Below are positions 1 through 9,005 of a stretch of 64,000 nt of DNA, in pieces. The first letter of the stretch is position 1. Every line of letters starts with the position of its first letter. Location: assembly GCA_016191325.1 (NCBI GenBank), contig JACPOV010000008.1, positions 1,098,351 through 1,162,350 on the forward strand, given 5' to 3'. The position numbers were made by a program, and so were the translations under genes. Source of the stretch: Candidatus Dependentiae bacterium. Lineage in GTDB: Bacteria; Babelota; Babeliae; Babelales; JACPOV01. The notes beneath the pieces were generated by a model, which saw only the letters and a program-made list of their open reading frames with translations, did not search any database and was not told the origin of the DNA.

Positions 1-1
1 T

Positions 2-721
2 TTTGAGAGTAAATGCATCGATGATTTTGATTATTATGGTATAGGATGGAAAGGATCGAGGAACTATAAAGGGGCGACGAAAGTTAAAAAGGATGTCTTA
101 AAAAACTATAAATTTTCTTTTTGCTATGAGAATTCTAAAAATATAACTGGTTATGTGAGCGAAAAAATATTCGATTGTTTCATTGCTGGATGTGTTCCCA
201 TTTATTTGGGGGCGGATAACGTTACCGATTTCATCCCAGAGGGGTGTTTTATTGATAGACGCCAGTTTGCTAATCTTGAAGATGTATACAACTATATCAA
301 AAACATTTCTAAAGAGGAATACAATACATATATAGCCAATATCGATAGTTTTCTTAAAAGTGACGAGTGCTTTTTGTTTTCATTAGATTACTTTGTTCAT
401 ACTATGGCTATTCACGCAATCCCAGATTATAGACCCGAAATTGTTTTCGATGAAGATACCGCAAAAAAGCTCTATCGAGTCGATGGACTAAGGAAGTCAC
501 ACGAAAAAATAAGATTAGAAGATAAGAAGCTTTTTTTTGAACAGAATAGAAACGTATTTTTAAAGAAATGGGCTTATATTATTTGGTCTAAATTCTTTTT
601 CATTTGGGATAGTAGCTCAAGAAGATATTTTATTAGCTTAGTAACGACTTTCGCCTTGCTTATTTGCTATTTGTTTTGGAAATATTTATTAAGGGTAAAG
701 AAGCAATACGGAAGTAGTTGA
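2..721 (+). CDS. Alpha-1,3-fucosyltransferase-like protein (GT10), 5' partial
   Basis: The reading frame is open from base 2, so the gene starts before the window; the GTG at 155 is internal. The visible part carries the GT10 hallmark: 'YKFSFCYENS' followed by 'GYVSEKIFDCFIAGCVPIYL' and 'FIDRRQF', which form the GDP-fucose binding region near the C-terminus of bacterial and animal alpha-1,3-fucosyltransferases. After this comes a charged stretch and one hydrophobic segment (about 20 residues, coded near 630-690) that could anchor the protein, followed by a basic tail. The role would be adding fucose or a similar sugar from a GDP donor to a surface glycan, which agrees with the flippase and glycosyltransferase next door. 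Family assignment is firm; donor and acceptor are not known. Confidence 0.85.
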   Translation, partial: FESKCIDDFDYYGIGWKGSRNYKGATKVKKDVLKNYKFSFCYENSKNITGYVSEKIFDCFIAGCVPIYLGADNVTDFIPEGCFIDRRQFANLEDVYNYIKNISKEEYNTYIANIDSFLKSDECFLFSLDYFVHTMAIHAIPDYRPEIVFDEDTAKKLYRVDGLRKSHEKIRLEDKKLFFEQNRNVFLKKWAYIIWSKFFFIWDSSSRRYFISLVTTFALLICYLFWKYLLRVKKQYGSS

Positions 722-771
722 AGCAAGCCGCGCCTCTAAATGGGGATGTTTTATTCATGCATAAACGATTT

Positions 772-3513
772 TTAATGATCAACATAAAACTTAAGTATTT
801 TATTTACATGATGTTCCCAACTATAATTATTAATAGCTTGATTCCGATTTTTTTTACCAATATGATTTAGATCTTCTATTGCTGATTTTATCAAAATAAA
901 TGCTGCATCAACAAAACCTTGATGATTTTGCGAATCTACTAAAATTCCTCTTTTGTCGATCAATAAAGAATGGTTATTGAGCTGGGGATTGACTAATGAA
1001 GGCAACATAATCTCCTTTAATTGCTCAAGATTTGATGCGATAATTGGTCTTCCCATGCTTAAATATTCAAACATTTTTGTTGGCGATCCAAAAAATCTGC
1101 TTCCATCTGGCATTGATTGCGTTGGACATAAGAAAGAGTCGCATGCTGATAAATATTCTCTTGCAGCTGCGGTGGTTACCAGGCCAGTTAACGTGACGGA
1201 CGCTGTGATATTAGCTCTTTTAATTTCATTTTCTATGTATGATTTGAGTGGGCCATCGCCGATGAGTAAAAAATGAGCATGAGATGTTTTTTTTATGATC
1301 TGAGGAATTATTTGCGCAATGACTTCTATTCCATGCCAAAAGGAAAATGTTCCCACAAAGCCAAAAACGAACTTATCTTCTATGCCAAGTTCTTTACGAA
1401 TCTGATTTCGCTTATTTATTAATTTTTCTGGATCATAAAGATCTGTATCAACGCCGTTTGGATTTACCAAAATTTTTAGTGGATTGATGCCTTTAGAAAT
1501 TAAATCTTCTTTGAGCACCTGCGAAACTACGACTATCGAGCTGGCATATTCTAAATTTATTTGTTCAATAAGGCGGGCGAGCCAATTTAATTTAAACCAT
1601 TTTTTTGGTGCTAATTGATCAAACTGCCAAACATCAGAGCCATTATATTCTAAAATCAAGGGTATCTTATGCCTAACGCTTAAAATCACTCCTGTTGCAT
1701 TTAGTAAGCTGTAACGCTGATAAATACTATCGAAAAAACTATTTTTGCAACGCTCTCGCAGCGTGAATGCAAAAAAGAATGTTGAGAAGAAAGATTCAAG
1801 CCGCCATCGCAAATAATTTAATTTCCAACGCAAAAAACAAAAAAATGGCGGAACTGTTAAATGCATAAATGCTTCAGTGTATTCTTTTCTTAGGATGCTT
1901 TGAATAGCGCAAGAAGCTATAAGGATTTTCAGGCCATGTTTTTTGAAGCCATTGATAACCCCTAGAGTATGTGCGACAGATCCTCCAGCCACAATTTCTT
2001 CTGAGCATAGATCGGTCCTCAAGTAAAGAAGGCTTTTGATTTGAAAACACTCTCTTTTGTGCATTGGAGGAATAAGAAATTTAAGTAAGCGAATTGTAAA
2101 CTTCCTTGAATAGGTGCCGAGCTTTGATCGTTCGCCGCGATCTATGCTGTTGGTTAAAAAAATGAGAGTTGGCCACAATAAGCTAATAAAAATTATTTGA
2201 ATAAATGAAGCACCATTCAAAGCAGCTATCTGCAAAATTCCCGCGCTAAAAAAAAATGAACTAACTATTTTATAATAGGCTCTCCAGGAAAATGTGGTTG
2301 GAAAAAGCTTATTACTCATGAAGAAGCTGAGGCAGCCGTATATAAAAAACGAAAATATATTCGCAAAAAAGACTCCCCATAAGCCTAAATTAATCGCTAA
2401 AAATAATAGAAATGATTGGAAGGGTATAATTGCGACAGCGATCAAGGGAATATAATGAGTTTTAGTGGTCAAACCGAATCCTGCCTGAAGAACACGGGCC
2501 ATTTCGAGAGCAACACATGCTATAAAAAAACTAGGCAAATATATGATGAGAAAATGATAGTTTTGAGGTAGAAAAAACAATATGCCAAAATGTGATCCTA
2601 TAATTCCGCATAATCCTATTGTTCCTATGGTCAATAAAAAAACACGTGTCAGCTGAGCGATTAACTGAAGCCCGTTAGCCTCTTTTTGAGCATTGAAAAT
2701 AAGCAAGGGCCATGTATCCATAAGTGCGATCATCGCAAATTGGAATAGTGCTCCAAATCGCCAAAGAAGCGCATAGACGCCTAATTGCTCAAAGCCTAAA
2801 TAATTTTGAATATACCATCGATCAAGACTGATAAAGCTGGTATATATAAAACTATATAAGAGTAAAGGGGTGCTATAGGAAAGCTGCTGCTTGAAAATTT
2901 GAAGAGAATAGATTCGATAGCGCATCCAGATTTTGAAGAAAAGTGGGATAAATAAAAAAAGAGAGAACATATTGGCGTACCATAACGCTTTAAACTTGTA
3001 GCCTGCCCAAATTCCGAAGAGCGTTAAAACGGTTGCAATAATATTTTGGCTACAAAAAAGAATAAGATATACCGTAACCCTTTCTTTCATTCGGTGGTAG
3101 GCTAGTACAAGTGAAAAAAGAGTAAAAGAGGCTATGCTTGCACTTGCGATGTATAGATATTCGCTAGATAGTGACAGTTGATATTTCCAACTGATGAATG
3201 TTAGCAGTAGCGGTGCAATTATTGCACCTATAAAAGCTGTAATGAAACTATTGCCGATTGCCTGTTTTTGTTTTATGGGATCATCTTGATAGAGTAAAAA
3301 AAATCTAATCATGCCTGTTGCAGCATTTGATGAAAGAAGCAAGCTAGAATAGGAAAAGAGCATTTGATAAAAATCCCATAGCCCAAACTCTTGAAGGGTT
3401 AGGTTTGCTAATAAATAAGGAAGAAAAATGAAATTAATCCCCCGGACAATTGCAGAGCTTAGCCCAAAAAAAAATGAGTTATATGATCCTCGTTTTAAAT
3501 AAGAGGTGAGCAT
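772..3513 (-). CDS. Fusion of a polysaccharide flippase (Wzx/MOP type) and a GT4 glycosyltransferase
   Basis: This 913-residue protein has two parts. Residues 1 to about 460 hold roughly 12-14 hydrophobic segments and begin like O-antigen/teichoic acid flippases of the MOP superfamily. From about 490 the sequence is a soluble GT-B glycosyltransferase: 'NPNGVDTDLYDP' near 688, 'FGFVGTFSFWHGIEV', 'LLIGDGPL' and the sugar-nucleotide site 'SPTKMFEYLSMGRPIIAS'. The two activities are normally separate proteins of about 430-480 and 380-420 residues, and the total equals the sum, so this is a true in-frame fusion. The start overlaps the stop of the upstream methyltransferase by one base (TAATG), indicating translational coupling. 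Likely role: finishing and moving a lipid-linked glycan across the inner membrane. Confidence 0.85.
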   Translation of the reverse strand: MLTSYLKRGSYNSFFFGLSSAIVRGINFIFLPYLLANLTLQEFGLWDFYQMLFSYSSLLLSSNAATGMIRFFLLYQDDPIKQKQAIGNSFITAFIGAIIAPLLLTFISWKYQLSLSSEYLYIASASIASFTLFSLVLAYHRMKERVTVYLILFCSQNIIATVLTLFGIWAGYKFKALWYANMFSLFLFIPLFFKIWMRYRIYSLQIFKQQLSYSTPLLLYSFIYTSFISLDRWYIQNYLGFEQLGVYALLWRFGALFQFAMIALMDTWPLLIFNAQKEANGLQLIAQLTRVFLLTIGTIGLCGIIGSHFGILFFLPQNYHFLIIYLPSFFIACVALEMARVLQAGFGLTTKTHYIPLIAVAIIPFQSFLLFLAINLGLWGVFFANIFSFFIYGCLSFFMSNKLFPTTFSWRAYYKIVSSFFFSAGILQIAALNGASFIQIIFISLLWPTLIFLTNSIDRGERSKLGTYSRKFTIRLLKFLIPPMHKRECFQIKSLLYLRTDLCSEEIVAGGSVAHTLGVINGFKKHGLKILIASCAIQSILRKEYTEAFMHLTVPPFFCFLRWKLNYLRWRLESFFSTFFFAFTLRERCKNSFFDSIYQRYSLLNATGVILSVRHKIPLILEYNGSDVWQFDQLAPKKWFKLNWLARLIEQINLEYASSIVVVSQVLKEDLISKGINPLKILVNPNGVDTDLYDPEKLINKRNQIRKELGIEDKFVFGFVGTFSFWHGIEVIAQIIPQIIKKTSHAHFLLIGDGPLKSYIENEIKRANITASVTLTGLVTTAAAREYLSACDSFLCPTQSMPDGSRFFGSPTKMFEYLSMGRPIIASNLEQLKEIMLPSLVNPQLNNHSLLIDKRGILVDSQNHQGFVDAAFILIKSAIEDLNHIGKKNRNQAINNYSWEHHVNKILKFYVDH

Positions 3514-4241
3514 TAATAGCCTATTTTTTTGCCGGTTGCAATAAGTAGGCGCTCAGTCCAAGATGGAGCCTCTGGTTCAGCCCAGCGAAGAAGAGAGGAG
3601 AGCAATTTTCGAGCGATTTTATGTTTAATGGTGTCTTTGCGAGACATGCACCAATAGGGGCTTTGTGTGGGAACAACCGATACATTATTAAAATAGAGAA
3701 GCATGATTTGTCGCAAGCTTTCCTGAGTAAATCCAGCCTCGTGGGTAAAATCAACATAACGATCATGTAAGCCAAAGAGCCAATCAGAGTTTTGCACATC
3801 AATCAGCACTAAGCCACCAGGTTTTAGGCTCGTTTTTAATTTTTCTAAAAAAGGTAAGATCTGTTCTTTTCGTATATGTTCTATAAGCGCTTTCAAAACT
3901 ATGCAGTCGAAGCTATCGGGATGCTTTTCAAGAAACGAAAAAATATCTTCTTCGAAGAAGCTTGCTTCGGGAAGAAGCTTGCGAGCGACTGACAGGTCAC
4001 CCGTGGACAAATCAACGCCAGTTAGATTTTCGTATCCTTCTTTTTGAAGTGCTGCCAATAAAAATCCTTTATTGCAACCAAGTTCAAGAATTCTTGCATT
4101 ATATGGAAGTGATTTAAAATGAGCTTTATAAACTTTATCAAAGTAGAATTGGAACCATGCAATCTTTTCTTTATCCGCAGGATCAAGCAAGGCACTTCTG
4201 GTCTCGTGATATTGAGAAAAGAGTGTTTTTTGATAGTCCAT
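3513..4241 (-). CDS. Class I SAM-dependent methyltransferase
   Basis: A 242-residue cytoplasmic protein with the Rossmann SAM-binding motif 'ILELGCNKGFLLAAL' near residue 50, the acidic ribose-binding 'GVDLS' after the next strand, and 'FDCIVLKALIEHI' and 'LKPGGLVLIDV' as later motifs. The fold is the Methyltransf_11/23 type. It is first in a two-gene minus-strand unit and overlaps the flippase-glycosyltransferase start by one base, so it probably methylates a sugar or lipid carrier of the same glycan. The substrate cannot be read from the sequence. There is no signal peptide. Confidence 0.8.
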   Translation of the reverse strand: MDYQKTLFSQYHETRSALLDPADKEKIAWFQFYFDKVYKAHFKSLPYNARILELGCNKGFLLAALQKEGYENLTGVDLSTGDLSVARKLLPEASFFEEDIFSFLEKHPDSFDCIVLKALIEHIRKEQILPFLEKLKTSLKPGGLVLIDVQNSDWLFGLHDRYVDFTHEAGFTQESLRQIMLLYFNNVSVVPTQSPYWCMSRKDTIKHKIARKLLSSLLRWAEPEAPSWTERLLIATGKKIGY

Positions 4242-4310
4242 GAATCTCCTTCTTTATCTACTCAAACACATCAAGTATAGTACAATAAAAAAAAACAAGA
4301 AGGAGCATTA

Positions 4311-5480
4311 ATGAACTTAATGGGCTCGCGTTTGATTCATCTTTCTGCTGCTATGATTGGATATCTTAAGACCGGTGTTCCCCTAATTGAATGGGACGGG
4401 TCAAAGCTTTTGCTGAGCAATGCCGGCGATGACATCGGTATTTATATTATTATACCAAAGATAGCAACATACTTTGGTATATCTCTTGAGAGGGCGGTCA
4501 CGAGCTTTTTTCTTGCTTTGTTAATCATTCCTATGCTGTGTGCTGTAATTGGGTTTTGCTGTGTTTACAAAAAAACTTCTGAGCGAATTGTAGCAATAGC
4601 AGCTATCCTTCTTTTAACTCGCTTTGCATATTCGATCGGTGATGTCTATCTAGGTTTTAGTGCCGCAGCACTCATGCTTATTCCTTGGGGCATAGTAATT
4701 CGCGAATCAGAAAATTTTAAGACGAGCACGTTTTTTGGTGTACTATCAGGAATGATAGCAGGTTTTTTTCATTATATTCGATCGTTTTCAGGCATTGGAA
4801 CTTTATTATGCATTCTCGTTTTAATGATCAGTTCTAGAACGCATTCAAAAAAAAATAAAATGGGTTTTGTTCTGGCAATACTATTCGGTTATTTCGTTCC
4901 TTATTACTATTTTAATGCTCAGTACCAAGAAGCAAAAGTTTATGAGCGAGAAATCTTAAACCAAACTGGCAGCGTTGCCGAAAAACACCCCTTATGGCAT
5001 CCATTATATTTAGGGTTTGGTTTTCTCAATTTAAAAAATAAGAGAAATATTCGTTATGATGATGCTTTTGGATTAGAAACGGCAAGAGCCACAAATCCCT
5101 CCGTTGTTTATTGTTCAAACGAATATGAAGAGATATTAAGAGGCGAAGTGCTATCCATCATAAAAAATGAATGGGCTTTTTTAATTTTAACCCTTTTTGC
5201 CAAACTTGGGATTTTGATTTTTTATTTGCTCAAATTTACAAACATTGGCTTGCTTGCGGCGTTCTTTTATAGAAAATCATGGGTTATAGATGTAGCGTTT
5301 TTTTTAGGGATGGGCTGGAATTCGATATTTCCGCTTCTTGCTATTCCTTTGCATGAATATTCATTGGGCTTTATTGCTTGTGCCACGCTATGGAGTATAA
5401 CGAGTATTAATCATGCATTGTCAGAATTAAATTTAAGTAATTTTCAATTTATTAAAGAGAAGCAATTTAGTCTTAAATAG
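4311..5480 (+). CDS. Polytopic membrane protein of unknown function
   Basis: 389 residues with about eight hydrophobic helices and no family that I recognise. The start is supported by AAGGAG five bases upstream. An acidic patch ('NAGDDIGIY') sits near residue 45, before the first long helix, and a soluble loop lies around residues 200-280. Acidic loops between membrane helices are also seen in GT-C glycosyltransferases and polymerases, and the glycan locus next door makes such a role possible, but no diagnostic motif is present. The next gene begins ten bases after the stop, so the two are probably co-transcribed. Confidence 0.6.
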   Translation: MNLMGSRLIHLSAAMIGYLKTGVPLIEWDGSKLLLSNAGDDIGIYIIIPKIATYFGISLERAVTSFFLALLIIPMLCAVIGFCCVYKKTSERIVAIAAILLLTRFAYSIGDVYLGFSAAALMLIPWGIVIRESENFKTSTFFGVLSGMIAGFFHYIRSFSGIGTLLCILVLMISSRTHSKKNKMGFVLAILFGYFVPYYYFNAQYQEAKVYEREILNQTGSVAEKHPLWHPLYLGFGFLNLKNKRNIRYDDAFGLETARATNPSVVYCSNEYEEILRGEVLSIIKNEWAFLILTLFAKLGILIFYLLKFTNIGLLAAFFYRKSWVIDVAFFLGMGWNSIFPLLAIPLHEYSLGFIACATLWSITSINHALSELNLSNFQFIKEKQFSLK

Positions 5481-5490
5481 GAGATAAGAA

Positions 5491-6600
5491 ATGACACGGA
5501 AACTGTTTTTATTTTTTGGGTTAAGTTTATGTACCGCACTTGTTGCAGGTGACCACAAAGTGCCACAGAGCCAGCTGTATGTGATAGAGAATGAAAGTCC
5601 GCATAGTAAAACTGTGATTGATGGTCTGAAGAAATGCGATATTAATTTCACCGTTGTCGATTCAGTAAACGATGATTCTGATGCGCTTTATATTATATGC
5701 GATATTTCTAAAACTGATCATTTGCCTCAGAATTACATCGCTTATCAATCATTAGATCTTAGCAAAGGCAACATAGCCTCTGCCTATTTAGAAAAGCTAT
5801 CTAATGCAATAGCGGTTTGGGATTATAATTTGAATAATATTGCTAGATATCAATCGCGTGTTGCGCATTATTATTATTTTCCTACAGAATGTGAATACAT
5901 AGATCCAATTTTTCTAGTATGCGCATTGCCAAAAACTGCTCTTAGCAGGTACAGAGATTTGCTAGCATATAGCAATCGAAAGAATACAGACATCTCAAGC
6001 CATTTGCCAGCATTGTTTTGCTACGGCATACTGCAATGCCCAAAAATCATTGTAGAAGCTGGCGTAAGGGGCGGGGAGTCCACAATTCCTTTTAAAGAAG
6101 TAGCAGCCAAATGCAATTCGCAGCTTATTGGAATAGACATTGAGGTTGATGTAAATAGTGCTTATGCAGGTTTGCAAAAAGGTACTTTTCTTCGTATGAA
6201 CGATTTAGCGTTTGCTTCCTATTATGAAAAAAGCCAATTTAGAAATGAAAAAATTGATATGGTTTTTATTGATACATCGCATCAATATGAGCATACTTTA
6301 GCTGAAATTCAAATGTTTGCTCCAATGTTATCTAAAAATGGAATGATTATCTTTCACGATTCTAATGTAACTCCCTTAGACAAAGGGACAGCATACATCA
6401 GACTGAACTATACAAAAGGGCAGGCTCTTGGCAATACGCGAGGAGTAACGCGAGCCCTTAAAGAATATTTTGCTATCGAATTTGATGAGCATAGTTATTT
6501 AAATTTCAAGTTTCCAAAAGGCGAAATAACATGGCGTATGATTCATTATCCCTTTTGCAATGGGTTAACTATTGTTCAAAAAGTTGATAAAAACTTATGA
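5491..6600 (+). CDS. Exported SAM methyltransferase-like protein (Methyltransf_24/CmcI type)
   Basis: The 369-residue product starts with a signal peptide (residues 1-20, ending 'LVAGDHK'). The C-terminal half carries a methyltransferase-like core: 'VEAGVRGGESTIPF' near 188, 'LIGIDIEVD' and 'DMVFIDTSHQYEHTLAEI' near 255, then 'GMIIFHDSN'. This pattern matches the Methyltransf_24/cephalosporin hydroxylase-like family, in which the Asp and His residues help bind the metal or substrate. The N-terminal half (20-180) is unassigned. Export is odd for a SAM enzyme unless it works in a host compartment or no longer uses SAM. It follows the polytopic membrane gene by ten bases. Confidence 0.7.
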   Translation: MTRKLFLFFGLSLCTALVAGDHKVPQSQLYVIENESPHSKTVIDGLKKCDINFTVVDSVNDDSDALYIICDISKTDHLPQNYIAYQSLDLSKGNIASAYLEKLSNAIAVWDYNLNNIARYQSRVAHYYYFPTECEYIDPIFLVCALPKTALSRYRDLLAYSNRKNTDISSHLPALFCYGILQCPKIIVEAGVRGGESTIPFKEVAAKCNSQLIGIDIEVDVNSAYAGLQKGTFLRMNDLAFASYYEKSQFRNEKIDMVFIDTSHQYEHTLAEIQMFAPMLSKNGMIIFHDSNVTPLDKGTAYIRLNYTKGQALGNTRGVTRALKEYFAIEFDEHSYLNFKFPKGEITWRMIHYPFCNGLTIVQKVDKNL

Positions 6601-6647
6601 AAGTAAGACCGCTATTTGCTTTGTAGTTGTGTGTCTGGCAAATATTA

Positions 6648-7355
6648 TTATAAATATTTTTTATTGCGATAAATATCATCCCATTCGATTTTTTTAATCA
6701 GAATGAAGCCTTTGGAGAGCAAAAATTCTTGCACTTGAGTATCTTGCTTGCCGTTAATAAAATTGTTTTCCGCGTCGATAATATCGATATCGAAGCGATC
6801 GAAATCAATGCTTTTTAAAATCTCAAGTTCTCCGCCTTCGGTATCAAGACTTAGATAATCGATATGGGTGATATTATTTTTTTCCAAAAGATCATTGAGA
6901 ATCAAACACGAAGTTTCAATAATTTCCATCGTTGCGCTTTGTTCTCGAGCAACGAATTCTGCCAGCGCTAACTGATACGGATCATATTTTTCAATAAGGC
7001 CGCTCAAGGTTTGTGGCCAATAGTTATTAGTATCGCTATTTGCTATTTTAAGAAACGGAGCTTTGCCATTAAAGTTTGCGATACAGCCATTAATGCATAT
7101 ACACGAACGATTTTTAATCAATCTTTCAAAGGCAAATGGAAGCGGCTCTATGCAAATTCCGGTCCAACCTAATTCTTTTTCAAAGAAGTATGAGTTACTA
7201 AATTCGATTCCATCGTAAGCACCTATGTCGATAAATATTCCATTTTTCTTGTTGCCCAAAAGCTCATGCACAAATTTATCTTGCCCGATCTGGCTATAGT
7301 AATTAAAAGAAGGATGGCTGAAAGATAATAGGTATAAAATGATGGATAGTTTCAT
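6648..7355 (-). CDS. FkbM family methyltransferase
   Basis: FkbM-type enzymes O-methylate sugars or other small substrates. Visible motifs are 'GIFIDIGAYDGIEFSNSYFF', 'GWTGICIEPLPFAFERL' and 'IDYLSLDTEGGELEILKSID', all typical of the family. The open frame reaches back to 7463, but I place the start at 7355. It gives a hydrophobic N-terminal segment ('MKLSIILYLLSFS') like a signal peptide and avoids a 60-base overlap with the upstream gene. The protein is then 235 residues, in the usual range. It is a paralogue of the upstream gene and probably in the same transcript, 46 bases after its stop. Confidence 0.75.
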   Translation of the reverse strand: MKLSIILYLLSFSHPSFNYYSQIGQDKFVHELLGNKKNGIFIDIGAYDGIEFSNSYFFEKELGWTGICIEPLPFAFERLIKNRSCICINGCIANFNGKAPFLKIANSDTNNYWPQTLSGLIEKYDPYQLALAEFVAREQSATMEIIETSCLILNDLLEKNNITHIDYLSLDTEGGELEILKSIDFDRFDIDIIDAENNFINGKQDTQVQEFLLSKGFILIKKIEWDDIYRNKKYL

Positions 7356-7401
7356 TAATTTGTTCAATGTGATTCCTTGCAAGGTGTAAGACGCTATGCC
7401 T

Positions 7402-8127
7402 CTAAATATAGTTGCTCTTCGAACTATAGTATTTCGTATTGCGATAGATTTCTTCAGATTCAAATTTTCTGATGAGAACGAAACCGTTAGTTATTAACGT
7501 TTTTTGAATTTCGTGGTTACTACCCGCATTTTCTACGACGATAACGTCTACGTCAAACATATTAAAATCTATGGTTTTAAGTACTTCTGCCATTTGTTCG
7601 CTTTTTGCTATGCATAATAAATCAAGGTGGTTGAGTTCGAGCGCTTCCATAACTTGTGCAAAAGTAAAACAGGGCATATCGGTAAAATCGATTTTACCCT
7701 TAAGGTTATAAGCCCTTTCAAGAGCGATTTTTAATTCTACTGGTTCAAACGATGCCAGCGGGCCACTTAAAGCTGCTATATTTTGTTCATTATGCCCCGC
7801 TGTAATTCTTAAGAAGGGCAAAGATCCACTTTGGGGAGCGATTGCGGCGTTTATACAAACCGCTAACCTGCAAGTGCGGAGTTTTTCATACGACGAGGGC
7901 GTGCTTTCGATGCACGCGCCAACCCACCCTAACTCTTTCTCCAAATAATAGGTTCTATTATTTGTGATCCCATCGGTAGCCCCAACATCGAAAAATACGC
8001 CTGTTCTTTTATCGCCAAAAAGTTTCTGGATAAAGGTGTCGGCGCTATCTTGGGATTTCCCATGAGAGGTGGCAGGGGCCACGCAGATTGATACTATAAG
8101 AAAGCTTTTTAAGAGGCTACTCATCAC
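7402..8127 (-). CDS. FkbM-like methyltransferase paralogue with signal peptide
   Basis: 241 residues starting with a clear signal peptide (1-22, ending 'APATSHG'). The body aligns with the downstream FkbM protein: 'GVFFDVGATDGITNNRTYYL', 'GWVGACIESTPSSYEKL' and 'CINAAIAP'. The region equivalent to 'LSLDTEGGE' in the paralogue reads 'LCIAKSEQM', so the acidic motif that normally follows strand 4 is lost. This copy may have altered or no catalytic activity. First gene of a two-gene minus-strand unit. Confidence 0.7.
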   Translation of the reverse strand: MMSSLLKSFLIVSICVAPATSHGKSQDSADTFIQKLFGDKRTGVFFDVGATDGITNNRTYYLEKELGWVGACIESTPSSYEKLRTCRLAVCINAAIAPQSGSLPFLRITAGHNEQNIAALSGPLASFEPVELKIALERAYNLKGKIDFTDMPCFTFAQVMEALELNHLDLLCIAKSEQMAEVLKTIDFNMFDVDVIVVENAGSNHEIQKTLITNGFVLIRKFESEEIYRNTKYYSSKSNYI

Positions 8128-8322
8128 TATCCCTTTTTGTTAGCACTGTCCTTTTTACTTTATTATGTGCAACATAGTGCAGAAATGGGTTGATGTATAT
8201 TGAAATAAATAGTTTACCGTTTTGATTATTTCAATTATGCTATAAGGTAATAAACGCTCTTTTTATCTAGCGATTATTTTGATGGATAAATAATTTCTTT
8301 TTTTGATGGTGAGGTATAAAAA

Positions 8323-8925
8323 ATGGTAAAGATAAATCAAATTCATTTGATTGCTTTTCTCGGTCTGGCGGTTCATATTATTCCCGCTTATAGCATGGAA
8401 GATAAAGAAACTCCAAAAAAGGGATTCGGCGCAGTTATTAAGCAACTCGAAAAAAAAGGGCAGCGACGCTTGAGTGAAAGCAGTGGCATTCATGGCCATT
8501 TTAATCCGGTGCATGGCCAACAGCACACAACTAAATTAGGTTTTATGAAAGCGATCAAGGATGGGAATGTGCAAGAAGTAAAGCGCATTGCTGAAAAACA
8601 TTCAAGCTACGTTGAGTCGCCTCAAATTGGTCAATATGCGATTGATGTATATGCTAATCAATCTAAGAACCAGGCGCATAAAGAAATTGTCGGCGCAATT
8701 GTTATTAATTGCGAAAAAAATGAAGTTCTGCAGCGCCTGAAGCCTCAAACCCAAAGCGTTAATGATATGCTTCAGATTGGTATGCTAGGAAATGAAGGCA
8801 ATTTGGTTGCAGTTACACAATACTGGGCAAAAAAAGAAAAAAAGAAGAAAAAAGAAAAACGACTTAGTTTGTTTAGCAAAAAAGATATTTCGAGCTCCGA
8901 TTCAAGCTCAGAATCAGGCGAATAA
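8323..8925 (+). CDS. Exported protein with degenerate ankyrin-like segment
   Basis: 200 residues; a signal peptide covers about 1-24, with Met-Glu directly after the likely cleavage site ('AYSMEDK'). The middle has an ankyrin-like helix pair ('FMKAIKDGNVQEVKRIAEKH'). The C-terminus is Lys-rich (near 165-180) and ends in a Ser/Asp/Glu tail. GGTGAGG lies a few bases before the start. It is the first of five consecutive exported proteins of similar size and layout (8.3-12.3 kb). A secreted effector-like role is inference from this layout. Confidence 0.65.
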   Translation: MVKINQIHLIAFLGLAVHIIPAYSMEDKETPKKGFGAVIKQLEKKGQRRLSESSGIHGHFNPVHGQQHTTKLGFMKAIKDGNVQEVKRIAEKHSSYVESPQIGQYAIDVYANQSKNQAHKEIVGAIVINCEKNEVLQRLKPQTQSVNDMLQIGMLGNEGNLVAVTQYWAKKEKKKKKEKRLSLFSKKDISSSDSSSESGE

Positions 8926-9005
8926 TTAACTATAACTCGCTTTGCTGATTATGAAAAATAATGCATTATATTATCGCTTAATAATTCATTTTTTGCTGAG
9001 AAACC

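Noticed and set aside
953-1276. Plus-strand frame inside the flippase-glycosyltransferase fusion.
   Set aside because: It is antisense to a well-conserved GT4 domain and shows no recognisable protein features.
7356-7463. Longer start of the FkbM gene, overlapping its upstream neighbour.
   Set aside because: The extra 36 residues are basic and unlike the family, remove the signal-like N-terminus, and require a 60-base overlap.
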